From the NCBI RefSeq assembly GCF_013327855.1, contig NZ_JABUMX010000005.1, positions 177,256 to 241,255 on the forward strand: 64,000 bases of DNA, written 5' to 3'. The notes beneath the pieces are model-generated. The model saw only the letters and a program-made list of their open reading frames with translations. It was not told the DNA's origin and made no database searches. The stretch is from Phyllobacterium pellucidum. GTDB lineage: Bacteria > Pseudomonadota > Alphaproteobacteria > Rhizobiales > Rhizobiaceae. A program made the translations under genes and the position numbers. Below, piece by piece: positions 7,339 through 17,027 of this stretch (the stretch's first letter is position 1; every line of letters starts with the position of its first letter).

Positions 7339-9180
7339 CTAATTCTCCTTCAATCCCGCTTTACGCAATCCGTCCAGCCAATGCTGACGATCGCTGTCGT
7401 TTCGGTAGTAGTATTCGGCCGATTTTTCGATCGACCAATCCGGGTCGATCTTGCTGAATTCGGCCATGATCGCCTTGGCGCCAGCAATGTCGCCGAGTTG
7501 GGCTTTGCTTGCAGCGGTGATTAGGCGAACATCGTTTGGCGGCGAGGCAATCTTGTTGATGGCGTCAATGGCCTGCTGGTATTGGCCCGCCATGTATCTG
7601 GCTTTGCCCTCGTTCCAAAAGTACCAGAACGGGACCCTTACGTTGCGCTTCTTGGCTTCTTCGATCTGCTCAATGGCCCTCAGCGGTTCTCCACCATAGA
7701 TAAGCGCCTCCGCCATATCCGCGGCGAGATCCGGATCGTTTGGATTTATCTGTCGCGCGGCCTCATACTCGCTGAAACTCTTATCGAAGTTGCCCTTGTT
7801 CCAGGCGACGATGGCAAGATACCAATGACTGTTGGCATTATCACTGAGTGCGAGGGCCTTCTCCGCCAAAGCTTCCGCCTTGTCGAGATTCGCCTTGCCG
7901 CCATCGTCGAGGCCGCTCTGATAGGCACGCACATAGACATAGGATAGTTCCGCATAGGGCGCCGAATAGTTCGGGTCCAGTTCGATGGCCTTCTCAAAGA
8001 GTTGACGTGCTTCCTCATTGCCTTCCGCCGTGACTTTGGTCGGGTCGGCCCATATCTGCTTGCCTTTGAGGTAGTAGTCGTAGGCATCCATGTTTGCCGG
8101 AGGCTTCAGGCGGGTGCGGCGCTCCTCGGCGTCCGTCACTTTGACCGCAAGCGTCGTCACTATATTTTTTGTAATGCCTTCCTGCACCGCAAAAGTGTCT
8201 CCGAGCGGCTGATCGTAGCGGTCGGCCCACACGTGATAACCGGTTTCGGCATCGATAAGCTGGGCATTGATGCGGAGCCGCTCGGCCGTCTTTTGAACGG
8301 TGCCCTCAAGGACGTAGCGCACACCCAGAGCCTTCCCGATATCCTGTATCTTGGCAGGCTTGTTCTTGAAGGTCGACGACGAATTGTATGCGGCGACGAG
8401 AAGGCCGGAAAACTTGGAAAGATCGCTGGTAATGTCATTGGTGACGCCATCGCTATAATATTCCTGCGAGGGGTCGCCGCTTATATTGTCCAGCGGCAAC
8501 ACTGCGATCGAAGGCTGCGAGGAAGCCACGATTTGCGCCCCGGTAGTCTGATTGCCTGAAACGCCCGGTACGTACTTCCACCAGATTGGCAGCGCGATGA
8601 CGGCAAGCAAGGCTGTCGTTGCCGCCGCCAGTCCCCACATAGGCAGGCGTTTGCGGGAGCGCTTTGAATGGATGCTCTTGACAGAGTAGGCATGGACCGG
8701 CAGCGGGATATTTTTCAGTCTCTTTGTGCCGAGATCTTGAAATCCGACATCCGGAAGGTGCTTCACCTGTTCATAGAGGCTCCCCGAAACGCAAATTCCG
8801 CCCGGCTCGGACAAGCCTTCGAGGCGGGCAGCAACGTTTACGGCTTCCCCGAGAAGATTGTCCTGTTCGACAACAGCATCGCCAAGGTTGAGGCCGACGC
8901 GAAACAGCATGCGCCAATCTTCGGAGAGTTTTTCATCCAGGTGCGCTATCTGGCTCTGGATTTCGATGGCGCACCGCATTGCTTCAACAGGGCTTGGAAA
9001 TTCCGCGACGACGCTATCGCCGGCGCCGCCAAATACGCGGCCGTTATGGGCCCGAACCCGCTCGTCGATGATTGTCGCACATTCCTTGAAGAGCTTGAGG
9101 GCCGCATCTTCATCCTTGCCGACGAGACGACTGTACCCGACGGCGTCAGCGGCCAGTATCGTGACAAGCCTGCGCTGCAT
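7339..9180 (-). CDS. Class III adenylate/guanylate cyclase with TolB-like and TPR domains
   Basis: A 613-residue membrane-anchored cyclase making cAMP or cGMP from the NTP. Domains in order: cyclase domain (1-170) with metal-binding D12 and D55 and transition-state N115/R119 in NVAARLE; a single membrane helix near 181-201; a FlgO/TolB-like domain (about 215-370); then TPR repeats to the end. Catalytic residues are intact. ATG 9180 is chosen because GGGGGAA precedes it; two ATGs at 9204 and 9207 lack a ribosome site. This architecture is frequent in rhizobia, which carry many such genes. The signal sensed is unknown. Confidence 0.87.
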   Translation of the reverse strand: MQRRLVTILAADAVGYSRLVGKDEDAALKLFKECATIIDERVRAHNGRVFGGAGDSVVAEFPSPVEAMRCAIEIQSQIAHLDEKLSEDWRMLFRVGLNLGDAVVEQDNLLGEAVNVAARLEGLSEPGGICVSGSLYEQVKHLPDVGFQDLGTKRLKNIPLPVHAYSVKSIHSKRSRKRLPMWGLAAATTALLAVIALPIWWKYVPGVSGNQTTGAQIVASSQPSIAVLPLDNISGDPSQEYYSDGVTNDITSDLSKFSGLLVAAYNSSSTFKNKPAKIQDIGKALGVRYVLEGTVQKTAERLRINAQLIDAETGYHVWADRYDQPLGDTFAVQEGITKNIVTTLAVKVTDAEERRTRLKPPANMDAYDYYLKGKQIWADPTKVTAEGNEEARQLFEKAIELDPNYSAPYAELSYVYVRAYQSGLDDGGKANLDKAEALAEKALALSDNANSHWYLAIVAWNKGNFDKSFSEYEAARQINPNDPDLAADMAEALIYGGEPLRAIEQIEEAKKRNVRVPFWYFWNEGKARYMAGQYQQAIDAINKIASPPNDVRLITAASKAQLGDIAGAKAIMAEFSKIDPDWSIEKSAEYYYRNDSDRQHWLDGLRKAGLKEN

Positions 9181-9284
9181 CTTTGCTTCCCCCAGCACTC
9201 CCATCATACCATGAGTAGGGTAGGCACAGGAAGGATGGCCAAAGGCATTAGAACGGCGCTGGAAAGCGCTGAAAATCGCCGGTT

Positions 9285-10286
9285 TTATAGGGGATTGCGC
9301 TGCCCGGATTGGAATGCATGTCTGGTTGAAGCGGAGAGTATGATCTGCTCGATCAACCCCTGATATGACATGCCTTTCATCCGGGCGAGCAGGGGCAAAT
9401 CCGAATCTCTCGGATGCATGCCTGGAAGCGGATTTGCCTCAAGGAAATGGGCTGTGCCGGCATGGTCGCAGCGTATGTCTATGCGACCTGCATCGCGGCA
9501 TCCCAGATGTTTCCATGCCGCGAGCGCGAGCCGCGTCGCCTCTGCGCCTGCCGCGTCGTCCACGAGCCTGACAGTGACCCTGTCGTCAAAGTTCTTCTTG
9601 TTCTGATATGAGTAGATTTCGGGCTCGGGCCCATCTCTCACCATTATTTCCATGATTCCAAGTACACGAGCCTGTTTGCCGGTTCCGAGGATGCCAACCG
9701 TGAATTCGCGGCCTGGCAAATAGACTTCGACCAATACCGGCTGCTTGTGTCGCGCAAGCAGCCTTTCGCACCCCTTTCGAAGCTCTTCCGGATCATGGAC
9801 CTTTGATGCCGCCGAGATCCCCTTGCTGGTACCTTCCGCGATGGGTTTTATGAACAGAGGATATGGCAATGCAATACGTTCAACATCGCCCGGCGTTTCC
9901 ACAACGGCGAAATCCGGCGTGGGAATGCCACAGTCGCGAACGACATGTTTCGCAGTGGCTTTGTGCAGCGTTATCGTCAGGGTGAGGGGATCGGAAAAGG
10001 CGTAAGGCACGCCATAGGAGTCCAACAAGGTGGGAGCCAGGGCCTCGCGTCCAAAGCCGTGCATTCCTTCAGCCGAATTGTAGACCAGATCCCATCGATC
10101 ACCATTTTGGAGCCGCTGTGCGAGCGTCAACGCAGAGCCGATGCGTTCCGTTTTGTGACCAAGCGAGAGTAAAGCCGCTTCAATAGCCTCAATGGTCTCT
10201 ATACTGTCGAACTCGACAATGTCTTCCTCGTCATATCCGGCGTTCGCGTAGTCATCACGAAGATCGAATGCAATGCCGATTCTCAT
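9285..10286 (-). CDS. ATP-grasp protein of the D-alanine-D-alanine ligase family
   Basis: A 333-residue ATP-grasp enzyme. It has the N-terminal domain start (MRIGIAFDLR), a KP-containing ATP-binding stretch with a GTSKGI loop, and a C-terminal metal-binding block EANPLPGMHP. The family joins amino acids or similar carboxylates to amines with ATP. It is more diverged than a housekeeping Ddl and does not sit in a cell-wall cluster, so ligation of another dipeptide-like product is possible. The gene lies 104 bases upstream of the cyclase on the same strand. Substrate unknown. Confidence 0.75.
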   Translation of the reverse strand: MRIGIAFDLRDDYANAGYDEEDIVEFDSIETIEAIEAALLSLGHKTERIGSALTLAQRLQNGDRWDLVYNSAEGMHGFGREALAPTLLDSYGVPYAFSDPLTLTITLHKATAKHVVRDCGIPTPDFAVVETPGDVERIALPYPLFIKPIAEGTSKGISAASKVHDPEELRKGCERLLARHKQPVLVEVYLPGREFTVGILGTGKQARVLGIMEIMVRDGPEPEIYSYQNKKNFDDRVTVRLVDDAAGAEATRLALAAWKHLGCRDAGRIDIRCDHAGTAHFLEANPLPGMHPRDSDLPLLARMKGMSYQGLIEQIILSASTRHAFQSGQRNPL

Positions 10287-10385
10287 CGCGTGCCACCATC
10301 ACCCGGACCCAATTCGGTCGTGCCAAATCTACGCCCGGCAGATGAATGCAGCAATGCTAGTCATCTGGCTACCAGGGTTGTTTTA

Positions 10386-11519
10386 TCAGCCGTGAAGTCG
10401 GCGCAGGAGAAGGCTCAGCCTGTCTTCGGGAGCGCTTGCCATGAGATCGGCTGCCGGATGGGTCGAGGGACGTTCCTTGCCGCTAAGGCGTGCCTCGCTC
10501 GGTGTGTACCCGAACTCACGCTTGAAGGCGCGGCTGAATTCAGCTCCGTCACTGAAGCAGCGTTGCTCGGCTATCTCTATGATGCGCCGGCCATCGTTCG
10601 GATCGGCGAGCGCGGCATGTGCATCGAGAAGCCGCCGATGCTGGACATAGTGCATCACGCCGCCAAAGGGTTCGAACATCCGGTAAAGGCCGGTGCGCGA
10701 GATGGCGAGCTCGCGCCTCAGGGCTTCAGCATTGAACGTCGGATCAAACAGTCGCGACTGAATGATGCCCCGTGCGCGTTCGAGCAACACGCGCACGACA
10801 GTCCCCTGCGCCTCTTCGACATGGTCGCTTGATGGCAAGACGCATGCGCGGATCATGGCTCGCGTGGCGGCGACAAGTTCGGGCAGGTTTGCTGCGTCGA
10901 TGATGGGCAACCGCTTCGCGAGACCAATGAAATAATCCGACAGGAGCCGCCCCATCGCGGTATCAATCGCCGAAAACTCTGCTCCCCTCAAGGCATGGGC
11001 AACCTCGCTGCAAAAATCGCGCGGGATAAACAGGATCAACATTTCGCCGGCAGCCATATGGCATTCAAACGGGGTTCCGAGTGCGTGAACCTGGATGACG
11101 CCAGCGCCGCCGCCAAAGACGCGGGATGTGCAGGCGGTGTTGATCCTGCCGTCGAGGGGCAGCGTCATGGCCCAGTGGTCGATCGGAGTTTTGGGCGTGT
11201 CGGCACTCACAAGACGCAAGGGTTCAGTATTGATACGAGCAAATACAAGAGATCCGAAATCCCATATCAACTGCCGGCCATTGAAGCCGGATGCGCGGTC
11301 ATCGGGCTCGTCGATGGCGAATATGGATGAGAAACTCCTGCGCCAGGCCTCGAACCTGAGTTCTACCGGAACATCGCGCGTGTCGAATTCGAAGGTCGGG
11401 ATGCCGCTGCGGTCGGGTAGGCCGAAGTCGGTGAGTGGCGATTGCGACAGGCCGGCAATCATATTGGCGGATACGGTTTCCGCCAGCGCATGGGGATTTA
11501 GGGCATTTTCGTATCCCAT
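10386..11519 (-). CDS. AraC-family transcriptional regulator
   Basis: A 377-residue regulator with an N-terminal AraC-binding-2-like domain (the VELRFEAWRRSFSSIF segment) and a C-terminal pair of helix-turn-helix motifs: RRELAISRTGLYRMF and the second helix ending FKREFGYTPSEAR. ATG 11519 is preferred, with GAGGGG about eight bases upstream; a longer TTG start at 11555 lacks support. It may control one of its neighbours, but no target site could be seen. Confidence 0.82.
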   Translation of the reverse strand: MGYENALNPHALAETVSANMIAGLSQSPLTDFGLPDRSGIPTFEFDTRDVPVELRFEAWRRSFSSIFAIDEPDDRASGFNGRQLIWDFGSLVFARINTEPLRLVSADTPKTPIDHWAMTLPLDGRINTACTSRVFGGGAGVIQVHALGTPFECHMAAGEMLILFIPRDFCSEVAHALRGAEFSAIDTAMGRLLSDYFIGLAKRLPIIDAANLPELVAATRAMIRACVLPSSDHVEEAQGTVVRVLLERARGIIQSRLFDPTFNAEALRRELAISRTGLYRMFEPFGGVMHYVQHRRLLDAHAALADPNDGRRIIEIAEQRCFSDGAEFSRAFKREFGYTPSEARLSGKERPSTHPAADLMASAPEDRLSLLLRRLHG

Positions 11520-11664
11520 TGCGTCATTCCCCTCTCCACGCAGTGCCCTGGGCAATTCTTCCGCTCGTTGGTACTGGAATTGTCAGCGTCAGAGCGGGTC
11601 GGGTAAAGACGGGTTGGAAAATTCGATACAGCGCCGTGCCAAATTGCAACGTCTGCCACCGCGA

Positions 11665-12972
11665 CTAATGGAATGACTTTCCAGCAGTTTCAGGAATGCG
11701 AAGGACCACCAGCAGGCTGACGAGTGACGCGGATACCACGTAGAGCGCAGGGGCGTACGGACTCCCCGTCACGTTGATCAGCCAGTCGGCAATAAAGGGC
11801 GCAAAGCCTCCAAACAGGGCGGCCGCGAAGGCGTAGGATGTCGCCGCCAGCCTCGCGCGATTTTGTGTTGGAAAGAGTTCGGCCATGAGCGCCGGGGCGG
11901 GGCCCGAATAAAGAGCAATGGCCAGTCCGAAGACAATCTGTACGGGGACAATGACCGCGAAGCTTTTCGTCGTAAGGATCAGCCAGAGCGCCGGAAGGGT
12001 CATCAATGCAATTGTCGAACATGACATGATGAGGAACGGCCGCCTTCCGTGCCGGTCCGACAATAGCCCGACAATTGGAACGAGGATGACGATCGTCAGC
12101 AGGCATATGGTGTTTGACCACGCGGCCAAAGCCGGAGCGATACCGGCCTGCACCCGCGCATACGTCGGAAGATAGACGAGGAACATATAGAAACAGACCG
12201 TCCAGTGAATGGTAAGGCCGAATGCAAGCAGGCCGCGCACAAGGTCCGATCTTGGGATTGGAGCACTGCTTTTTTCCGGACGTGTGCGTTGCAGTTGCCG
12301 GTAAGCGGGCGTCTCATCGACGCTGGCCCGCATCCACCGGCCGATCAGCCCGAGCAATCCCCCAATCAGAAAGGGTATACGCCATCCCCAGGCCGCCATG
12401 TCTTCAGGTTGCAGGAATGAAATAAGGATGGCGGCAATTCCGCTGGCAAGAAGGCTGCCGAGCGCCACTGTCATTGAAAGAAAGCTGCTGAAAAAACCGC
12501 GTCTTCCGGGCGGTGACCACTCCGAAAGAAAGGAAATCGCAACACCAAGTTCTCCGCCGGCCGAAAAGCCCTGCAGAAGACGCGCCAGCAGCAACAGAAG
12601 CGGAGCCGTCATACCGATCATCGCGTAGGTCGGCAGGAACGCGATCATCAAGGTGCCGGCCGTCATGGTGACGATGGTCAAAAGAAATGCGGGTTTTCGA
12701 CCGTAGGTATCGCCGACCCAACCGGTCACGATCGCCCCCAAAGGTCGTAACACGAAACCGACGCCAAAGACCGCGAACGTCTCCAGCAACGCGGTATCAC
12801 CGTTGTCAGCGCGGAAGAAAGCCCGTGCAATATAAGTCGCGAGGATGCCGTATGTCACAAAATCGAACCACTCGAGCGTATTGCCGAAAAAGGTTGCAAC
12901 GAGCGCGCTCATTCGAGCGCGGTCGATTGAAGTACCGGGTTCCGCTGTGGGTTCGTCCGCCTCAGTTGCCAT
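11665..12972 (-). CDS. MFS transporter, metabolite:H+ symporter (MHS/ShiA-ProP) type
   Basis: About 435 residues with twelve hydrophobic segments. The N-terminal FFGNTLEWFDF block and the GDTYGRK loop are characteristic of the MHS branch (ShiA, ProP, KgtP, citrate carriers), which imports small organic acids or osmolytes with protons. An open frame extends to 13110 but would lie within the regulator gene; ATG 12972 overlaps the regulator's end by 11 bases, indicating co-transcription. The substrate is not recognisable. Confidence 0.85.
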   Translation of the reverse strand: MATEADEPTAEPGTSIDRARMSALVATFFGNTLEWFDFVTYGILATYIARAFFRADNGDTALLETFAVFGVGFVLRPLGAIVTGWVGDTYGRKPAFLLTIVTMTAGTLMIAFLPTYAMIGMTAPLLLLLARLLQGFSAGGELGVAISFLSEWSPPGRRGFFSSFLSMTVALGSLLASGIAAILISFLQPEDMAAWGWRIPFLIGGLLGLIGRWMRASVDETPAYRQLQRTRPEKSSAPIPRSDLVRGLLAFGLTIHWTVCFYMFLVYLPTYARVQAGIAPALAAWSNTICLLTIVILVPIVGLLSDRHGRRPFLIMSCSTIALMTLPALWLILTTKSFAVIVPVQIVFGLAIALYSGPAPALMAELFPTQNRARLAATSYAFAAALFGGFAPFIADWLINVTGSPYAPALYVVSASLVSLLVVLRIPETAGKSFH

Positions 12973-13987
12973 GCCGGGCATCGATCCCGATTGCGGATGC
13001 ATGGGAACCGGCAATCGGCCTTTCACCCTCATCCTTGACGGCCGACGGCGCATGGCCGAAGTGCTCGCTGAAGGCGCGCGAAAAGCTCGCATAGCCGCCA
13101 TACCCGACACGGCGTGCGATCTCGCTGATCGACAGATTGCTGTTGCGCAGAAAATTCTGCGCCTCCTCCATGCGCAGGTTGAGTGAGAAGGCGTGCGGCG
13201 TTACTCCGAAATTTTCCAGAAAACCGCTCACGAGCGCATTGCGATTCACGCCCACACGGATAGCGAGTTGCTCCAGTGTCGGTGGCCGGTGCAACTCGCG
13301 TCTGTAAATCGCTGCCGCGGCTTCGATAGCGTGAAACACGCTTGGTGCCTGCGCGATGCGTGACCTTGAGGGAAGCATGCTGTTGAGTTGGTAGACGATG
13401 TCGCAGATGATTTCCGTGGTCTTGTTGATGAAATAGATACTTCGCAACGGCTCCTGATATTTGCACGAGAGGATTTGCTCCGCGGATATGCGAACCGAAC
13501 TCACCGCCGGAATTTTCATGGCCTGGACCATGCCCACATCCGACGCAAAGATGGGCCGGTAGGCAACCGGGATCCGATCCAGGTTGACGCCGAAATGCTC
13601 TAGCAAATGGGACCGCTCCACGGCAATCAGGATGCCTCGCAGCCTTTCGCCGGCACGCGCTTCGCTCACCGATCGCGGAAAGTTGGTGATCTGCACCGAG
13701 GCCGAATTGACAGTGTCGACATAGTCGCTGGCCAGGCGATTATAGGTACCGGTAAGAATAATCTGGATGCACACCAGATTTTTTCGCGATGTATCTATCG
13801 CGTAAGGCTGCACGACTTGGAAATCCATAACATGCAACACCGTCGAATCGTCTATTCGCCGGTATTGATGATGCCGCGTTGCAAAGATGTCTTCTGTCGG
13901 ACCCCACGCTTCGCTGCTGCGGATGATGGGCCTGGTGCGCAATTCGGCCTGAATGGCTTTAAAATCCAGTTGTAGCGACTTCCGCAT
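12962..13987 (-). CDS. AraC-family transcriptional regulator
   Basis: A 341-residue regulator: an N-terminal cupin-like AraC-binding domain and a C-terminal double HTH (LAIRVGVNRNALVSGFLENFGVT region, then ISEIARRVGYGGYASFSRAF). It overlaps the MFS gene downstream, so it most likely controls that transporter and responds to its substrate (inference). No autoregulatory site was recognised in the upstream 170 bases. Confidence 0.84.
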   Translation of the reverse strand: MRKSLQLDFKAIQAELRTRPIIRSSEAWGPTEDIFATRHHQYRRIDDSTVLHVMDFQVVQPYAIDTSRKNLVCIQIILTGTYNRLASDYVDTVNSASVQITNFPRSVSEARAGERLRGILIAVERSHLLEHFGVNLDRIPVAYRPIFASDVGMVQAMKIPAVSSVRISAEQILSCKYQEPLRSIYFINKTTEIICDIVYQLNSMLPSRSRIAQAPSVFHAIEAAAAIYRRELHRPPTLEQLAIRVGVNRNALVSGFLENFGVTPHAFSLNLRMEEAQNFLRNSNLSISEIARRVGYGGYASFSRAFSEHFGHAPSAVKDEGERPIAGSHASAIGIDARHGN

Positions 13988-14157
13988 GCGTCCCCTGAGG
14001 AAAAGTCTCTGGTCGTTTTCTTATGATCACCTAAACTCAACTAGAAATATCATCTGGTTGTTATTGATACGGCGACACGCAAAGCGATAAATCAAGGATT
14101 TTCTGCATGCTCGCTTGAATATGTCGGCCTTTTCAGCCTTCCCGCCCGGTGCAATGG

Positions 14158-14571
14158 CTACGCGGGGGCTTCATCGTCGATTGGATTTTGCCTGAACAGT
14201 TCACCGACCAGCCAACTATCGAGATAAGCGCGCACTTCGACGATCTTGGCATCAGCAAACCGGCACAGCCAGCAATAGCGGTTGTCAAACCGCAGGCCGC
14301 TATGGGCCGTCGCCATCGACCGGAGTTCGACCACCGCCCATGCGCCATCAATCAGGACATTCTGAACAGTGAGTTGTACGCCGTCGGGCAGCACCTTCGC
14401 CAGCTTTTGAAACGTGCCGGCGACGAAATCCTTCTTGCTGTGATAGTGGCCCGCAAGCGGGTGGGTGCCCTCTACGATCCAATCGACATCATCGGCAACA
14501 TGCGCGAAGAAATTTGCGCCGTCGCCGTGCTCGAGATGCGCGAAGAGCGCAATGACATCCTGCTTGTTCAT
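14158..14571 (-). CDS. SnoaL/NTF2-like family protein
   Basis: A 137-residue soluble protein matching the NTF2-like fold: an N-terminal helix (MNKQDVIALFAHLEHGD), the VADDVDWIVEGTHPLAG strand region and a C-terminal FADAKIVEVRAYLDS block common to SnoaL-like proteins. These range from isomerases and cyclases to stress proteins with no known reaction, so no function is assigned. GGGGA upstream supports the start. Confidence 0.72.
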   Translation of the reverse strand: MNKQDVIALFAHLEHGDGANFFAHVADDVDWIVEGTHPLAGHYHSKKDFVAGTFQKLAKVLPDGVQLTVQNVLIDGAWAVVELRSMATAHSGLRFDNRYCWLCRFADAKIVEVRAYLDSWLVGELFRQNPIDDEAPA

Positions 14572-14612
14572 GGCGATGTCCCCGTGTTGTCGCCACTATA
14601 TACGGACAATAC

Positions 14613-14876
14613 TTAAACGCGAAGATGTGAGCTTCCACGCCTCGCAGCAAGGCGCAGCCATGGCGGCAGATGGAAGACGCTCATAAGCAGATACATAATA
14701 GCCATATCATTGAGCGGGGACATGCTTTGAACGGAGCCGCACATATCCGCCGTGCCACTTGCCGTCAGCACCGCCATCAAAACAAAGGCAGGCGTCGCTG
14801 CGTAGCTCAGTCCGTCCGCAATACGCAGCAGCAGATTAAGCTTCGGCGAGCGTGCAGTGACCTTGGATGCAGTCAT
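14613..14876 (-). CDS. Small membrane protein, unknown
   Basis: An 87-residue protein with two hydrophobic segments (about 18-40 and 55-75) and a basic C-terminus. AGGAGAAGGAGA directly precedes the ATG, a strong ribosome site. It lies 41 bases upstream of the SnoaL-like gene on the same strand, so the two may form a short operon divergent from the HTH gene. Not recognised. Confidence 0.55.
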   Translation of the reverse strand: MTASKVTARSPKLNLLLRIADGLSYAATPAFVLMAVLTASGTADMCGSVQSMSPLNDMAIMYLLMSVFHLPPWLRLAARRGSSHLRV

Positions 14877-14986
14877 TCTCCTTCTCCTGCTTTTATCGTA
14901 GCATCGCCATTGCGAGCGGGTGCCGGTGATGGGCAGACTAGGATGGCGGTGGAAATGCCGAGAGTTACAAGTTTGACGGGATCTGC

Positions 14987-16207
14987 ATGGACTCGATGAT
15001 TACCGCCGCCGCACGGCTGCTCGCGACCGGAGATCTCCTCGGCGCATTGAAGCGGGTCGCGCTTCGTGACGACGCACCGGCACTGGCGCTACGCGGCATC
15101 GCAATGGCGCAGCTCGGTGATTTTGCTCGCGCCAGAGCGCTGTTAAAGTCTGCCGCGCGCGCATTCGGGCCGCGCGAAGCCGTCGCCAGGGCGCGCTGCA
15201 TCGTCGCCGAGGCGGAGATTGCACTCGTCTCTCGGGACCTTGCCGGACCCATCAAGACATTGGCCAGCGCCCGGGCCGTGCTCGAGGCGCATGGAGACCG
15301 ATTGAATGCCGCGCATGCTCGCCACGTGGAAGCTCGGCGGCTGGTTTTGATCGGTCATGTCGATCAAGCGGAGCAATTGCTCGGCGATCGCGATGCGACG
15401 AGGCTTCCCCCGCCCTTGCGCGCCGCCTACGAGTTGGTGATTGCCGGAATTGCCATCCGGCGCTTGCAGACCAAAGCTGCTCGCGTCGCCCTGCAGCGCG
15501 CGGCCGATGCGGCAATGCAGGCCCGTATCCCGGCACTTGTCGCAGAAGTTGAAAGCGTCTCGCGCGTGATGGTGATGCCCGCCGCGCGCCTCATCGCGCG
15601 CAGCCATGAGCGGCTTGTCCGGCTCGAAGATGTCGAGGCGCTTTACGCGTCGGACACTCTCGTCGTCGATGCTTGCCGCTACGAGATACGCGATTCAAGC
15701 GCCCGCGTTTCGCTGGCCAGCCGACCGGTGTTGTTCGCACTCGCCCGCGCCCTCTGCGAGAACTGGCCAGGCGATGCGTCGCGACGTGACCTGATTGCCA
15801 GCGCCTTTGGGGGCAAGGAGGCCGATGAATCGCACCGTGCTCGCCTGCGCGTCGAGATCGGCCGGCTCCGCAGCGAGCTTCACGCAATTGCGGATATAAA
15901 AGCGACCGGCGAAGGCTTTGCACTGCATCCGCTGCGTGCTCAAGCCGCGGTCATCCTCGCTCCGCCTGTCGAAGAGCAATATGGCTCGCTGCTCGCCTTG
16001 CTTGCCGACGGCGAAGCATGGTCGAGTTCCGCCCTGGCAATTGCTCTTGGAACTGGCCCTCGCACCGTTCAGAGGGCGCTCGAAGCCTTGGCGACTGCCG
16101 GCAAAGTACAGGCCTTCGGTCGCGGGCCGGCGCGCAGATGGATGATCCCGTCCATACCGGGATTTCCGTCAACTTTGTTACTCCCCGGTCCATTGATGAA
16201 CGGCTAG
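14987..16207 (+). CDS. HTH-domain regulatory protein with N-terminal helical repeats
   Basis: A 406-residue protein. The first half is Ala/Arg/Leu-rich with TPR-like helices. The middle (about 240-310) has a winged-helix-like DNA-binding region (SRRDLIASAFGGK and an RLRVEIGRLRSEL helix, as in OmpR/SARP-like effector domains). The end has a second HTH (SSSALAIALGTGPRTVQRALEALATAGKV). It ends nine bases before a beta-propeller gene and probably controls or works with it. The ligand is unknown. Confidence 0.65.
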   Translation: MDSMITAAARLLATGDLLGALKRVALRDDAPALALRGIAMAQLGDFARARALLKSAARAFGPREAVARARCIVAEAEIALVSRDLAGPIKTLASARAVLEAHGDRLNAAHARHVEARRLVLIGHVDQAEQLLGDRDATRLPPPLRAAYELVIAGIAIRRLQTKAARVALQRAADAAMQARIPALVAEVESVSRVMVMPAARLIARSHERLVRLEDVEALYASDTLVVDACRYEIRDSSARVSLASRPVLFALARALCENWPGDASRRDLIASAFGGKEADESHRARLRVEIGRLRSELHAIADIKATGEGFALHPLRAQAAVILAPPVEEQYGSLLALLADGEAWSSSALAIALGTGPRTVQRALEALATAGKVQAFGRGPARRWMIPSIPGFPSTLLLPGPLMNG

Positions 16208-16216
16208 GATATAGCG

Positions 16217-16849
16217 ATGAAACACTCCCAAGCTGAAATTCTCCGCGAGTATGGACCGTTTCCCGGCGTGGAACGCGTCCATGGCGTCACCTATGACGGT
16301 CAACACGTGTGGTTTGCATCTGGCGAGAGGATCAATGCTCTCGACCCCGCTGCCGGAAAGGTCGTGCGGTCGATCGATGTCCCCGCGGATGCCGGAACAG
16401 CCTTCGACGGTAAATATATCTATCAAATCGCCGAAAATCGCATCCAGAAGATAGATCCAGAGACGGGTGAAGTCGTCGCGACGATCCCGGCGCCAGGCAA
16501 TGGCGGCGATTCCGGCTTGGCCTGGGCCGAGGATACGCTGTGGGTCGGGCAGCATCGCGGCCGGAAAATCTACCAGATCGACCCCGAAAGCGGTGCAATC
16601 CTGCGGACGATCGAGTCCAACCGCTTCGTCACGGGTGTTACCTGGGTGGACGGTGAGCTTTGGCACGGCACCTGGGAAGGCGACCATAGCGATGTCCGGC
16701 GCATCGATCCGAAGACGGGAGAAGTCCTGCAACGCATCGACATGCCGGAGGGCTCGGGCGTGTCAGGCCTCGAGTCCGATGGGAAAGACCGGTTTTTCTG
16801 CGGCGATGGCAGTGAAAGCAAGGTGAGAGCCATCCGCAAGCCGAAATAA
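16217..16849 (+). CDS. YncE/Vgb-like beta-propeller protein (glutaminyl cyclase-like fold)
   Basis: A 210-residue protein built of repeated blades carrying the pattern INALDPAAGKV, IQKIDPETGEV, IYQIDPESGAI and VRRIDPKTGEV. Such repeats occur in streptogramin-lyase-like and plant-type glutaminyl-peptide cyclotransferase propellers. There is no signal peptide, so it is probably cytoplasmic. AGGA precedes the ATG and only nine bases separate it from the HTH gene, indicating one operon. Binding or sensing is as likely as catalysis. Confidence 0.68.
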   Translation: MKHSQAEILREYGPFPGVERVHGVTYDGQHVWFASGERINALDPAAGKVVRSIDVPADAGTAFDGKYIYQIAENRIQKIDPETGEVVATIPAPGNGGDSGLAWAEDTLWVGQHRGRKIYQIDPESGAILRTIESNRFVTGVTWVDGELWHGTWEGDHSDVRRIDPKTGEVLQRIDMPEGSGVSGLESDGKDRFFCGDGSESKVRAIRKPK

Positions 16850-17027
16850 GCAAGTTATCGTCGACCCGTTTCGTGCACCTGCGCGCGAATTTCTGACTCC
16901 CACTTGCCAAGCTTGCTGCACTGCAGCATAGTTCAACCTAAAGAGCCGGATTTTGCTCGCTTGAGTTGCAACGGCATGCTGCCCTTGCAGCGTTTTGGCT
17001 TCGCAAGTTTCTGGCGGGGTAGGGTCC

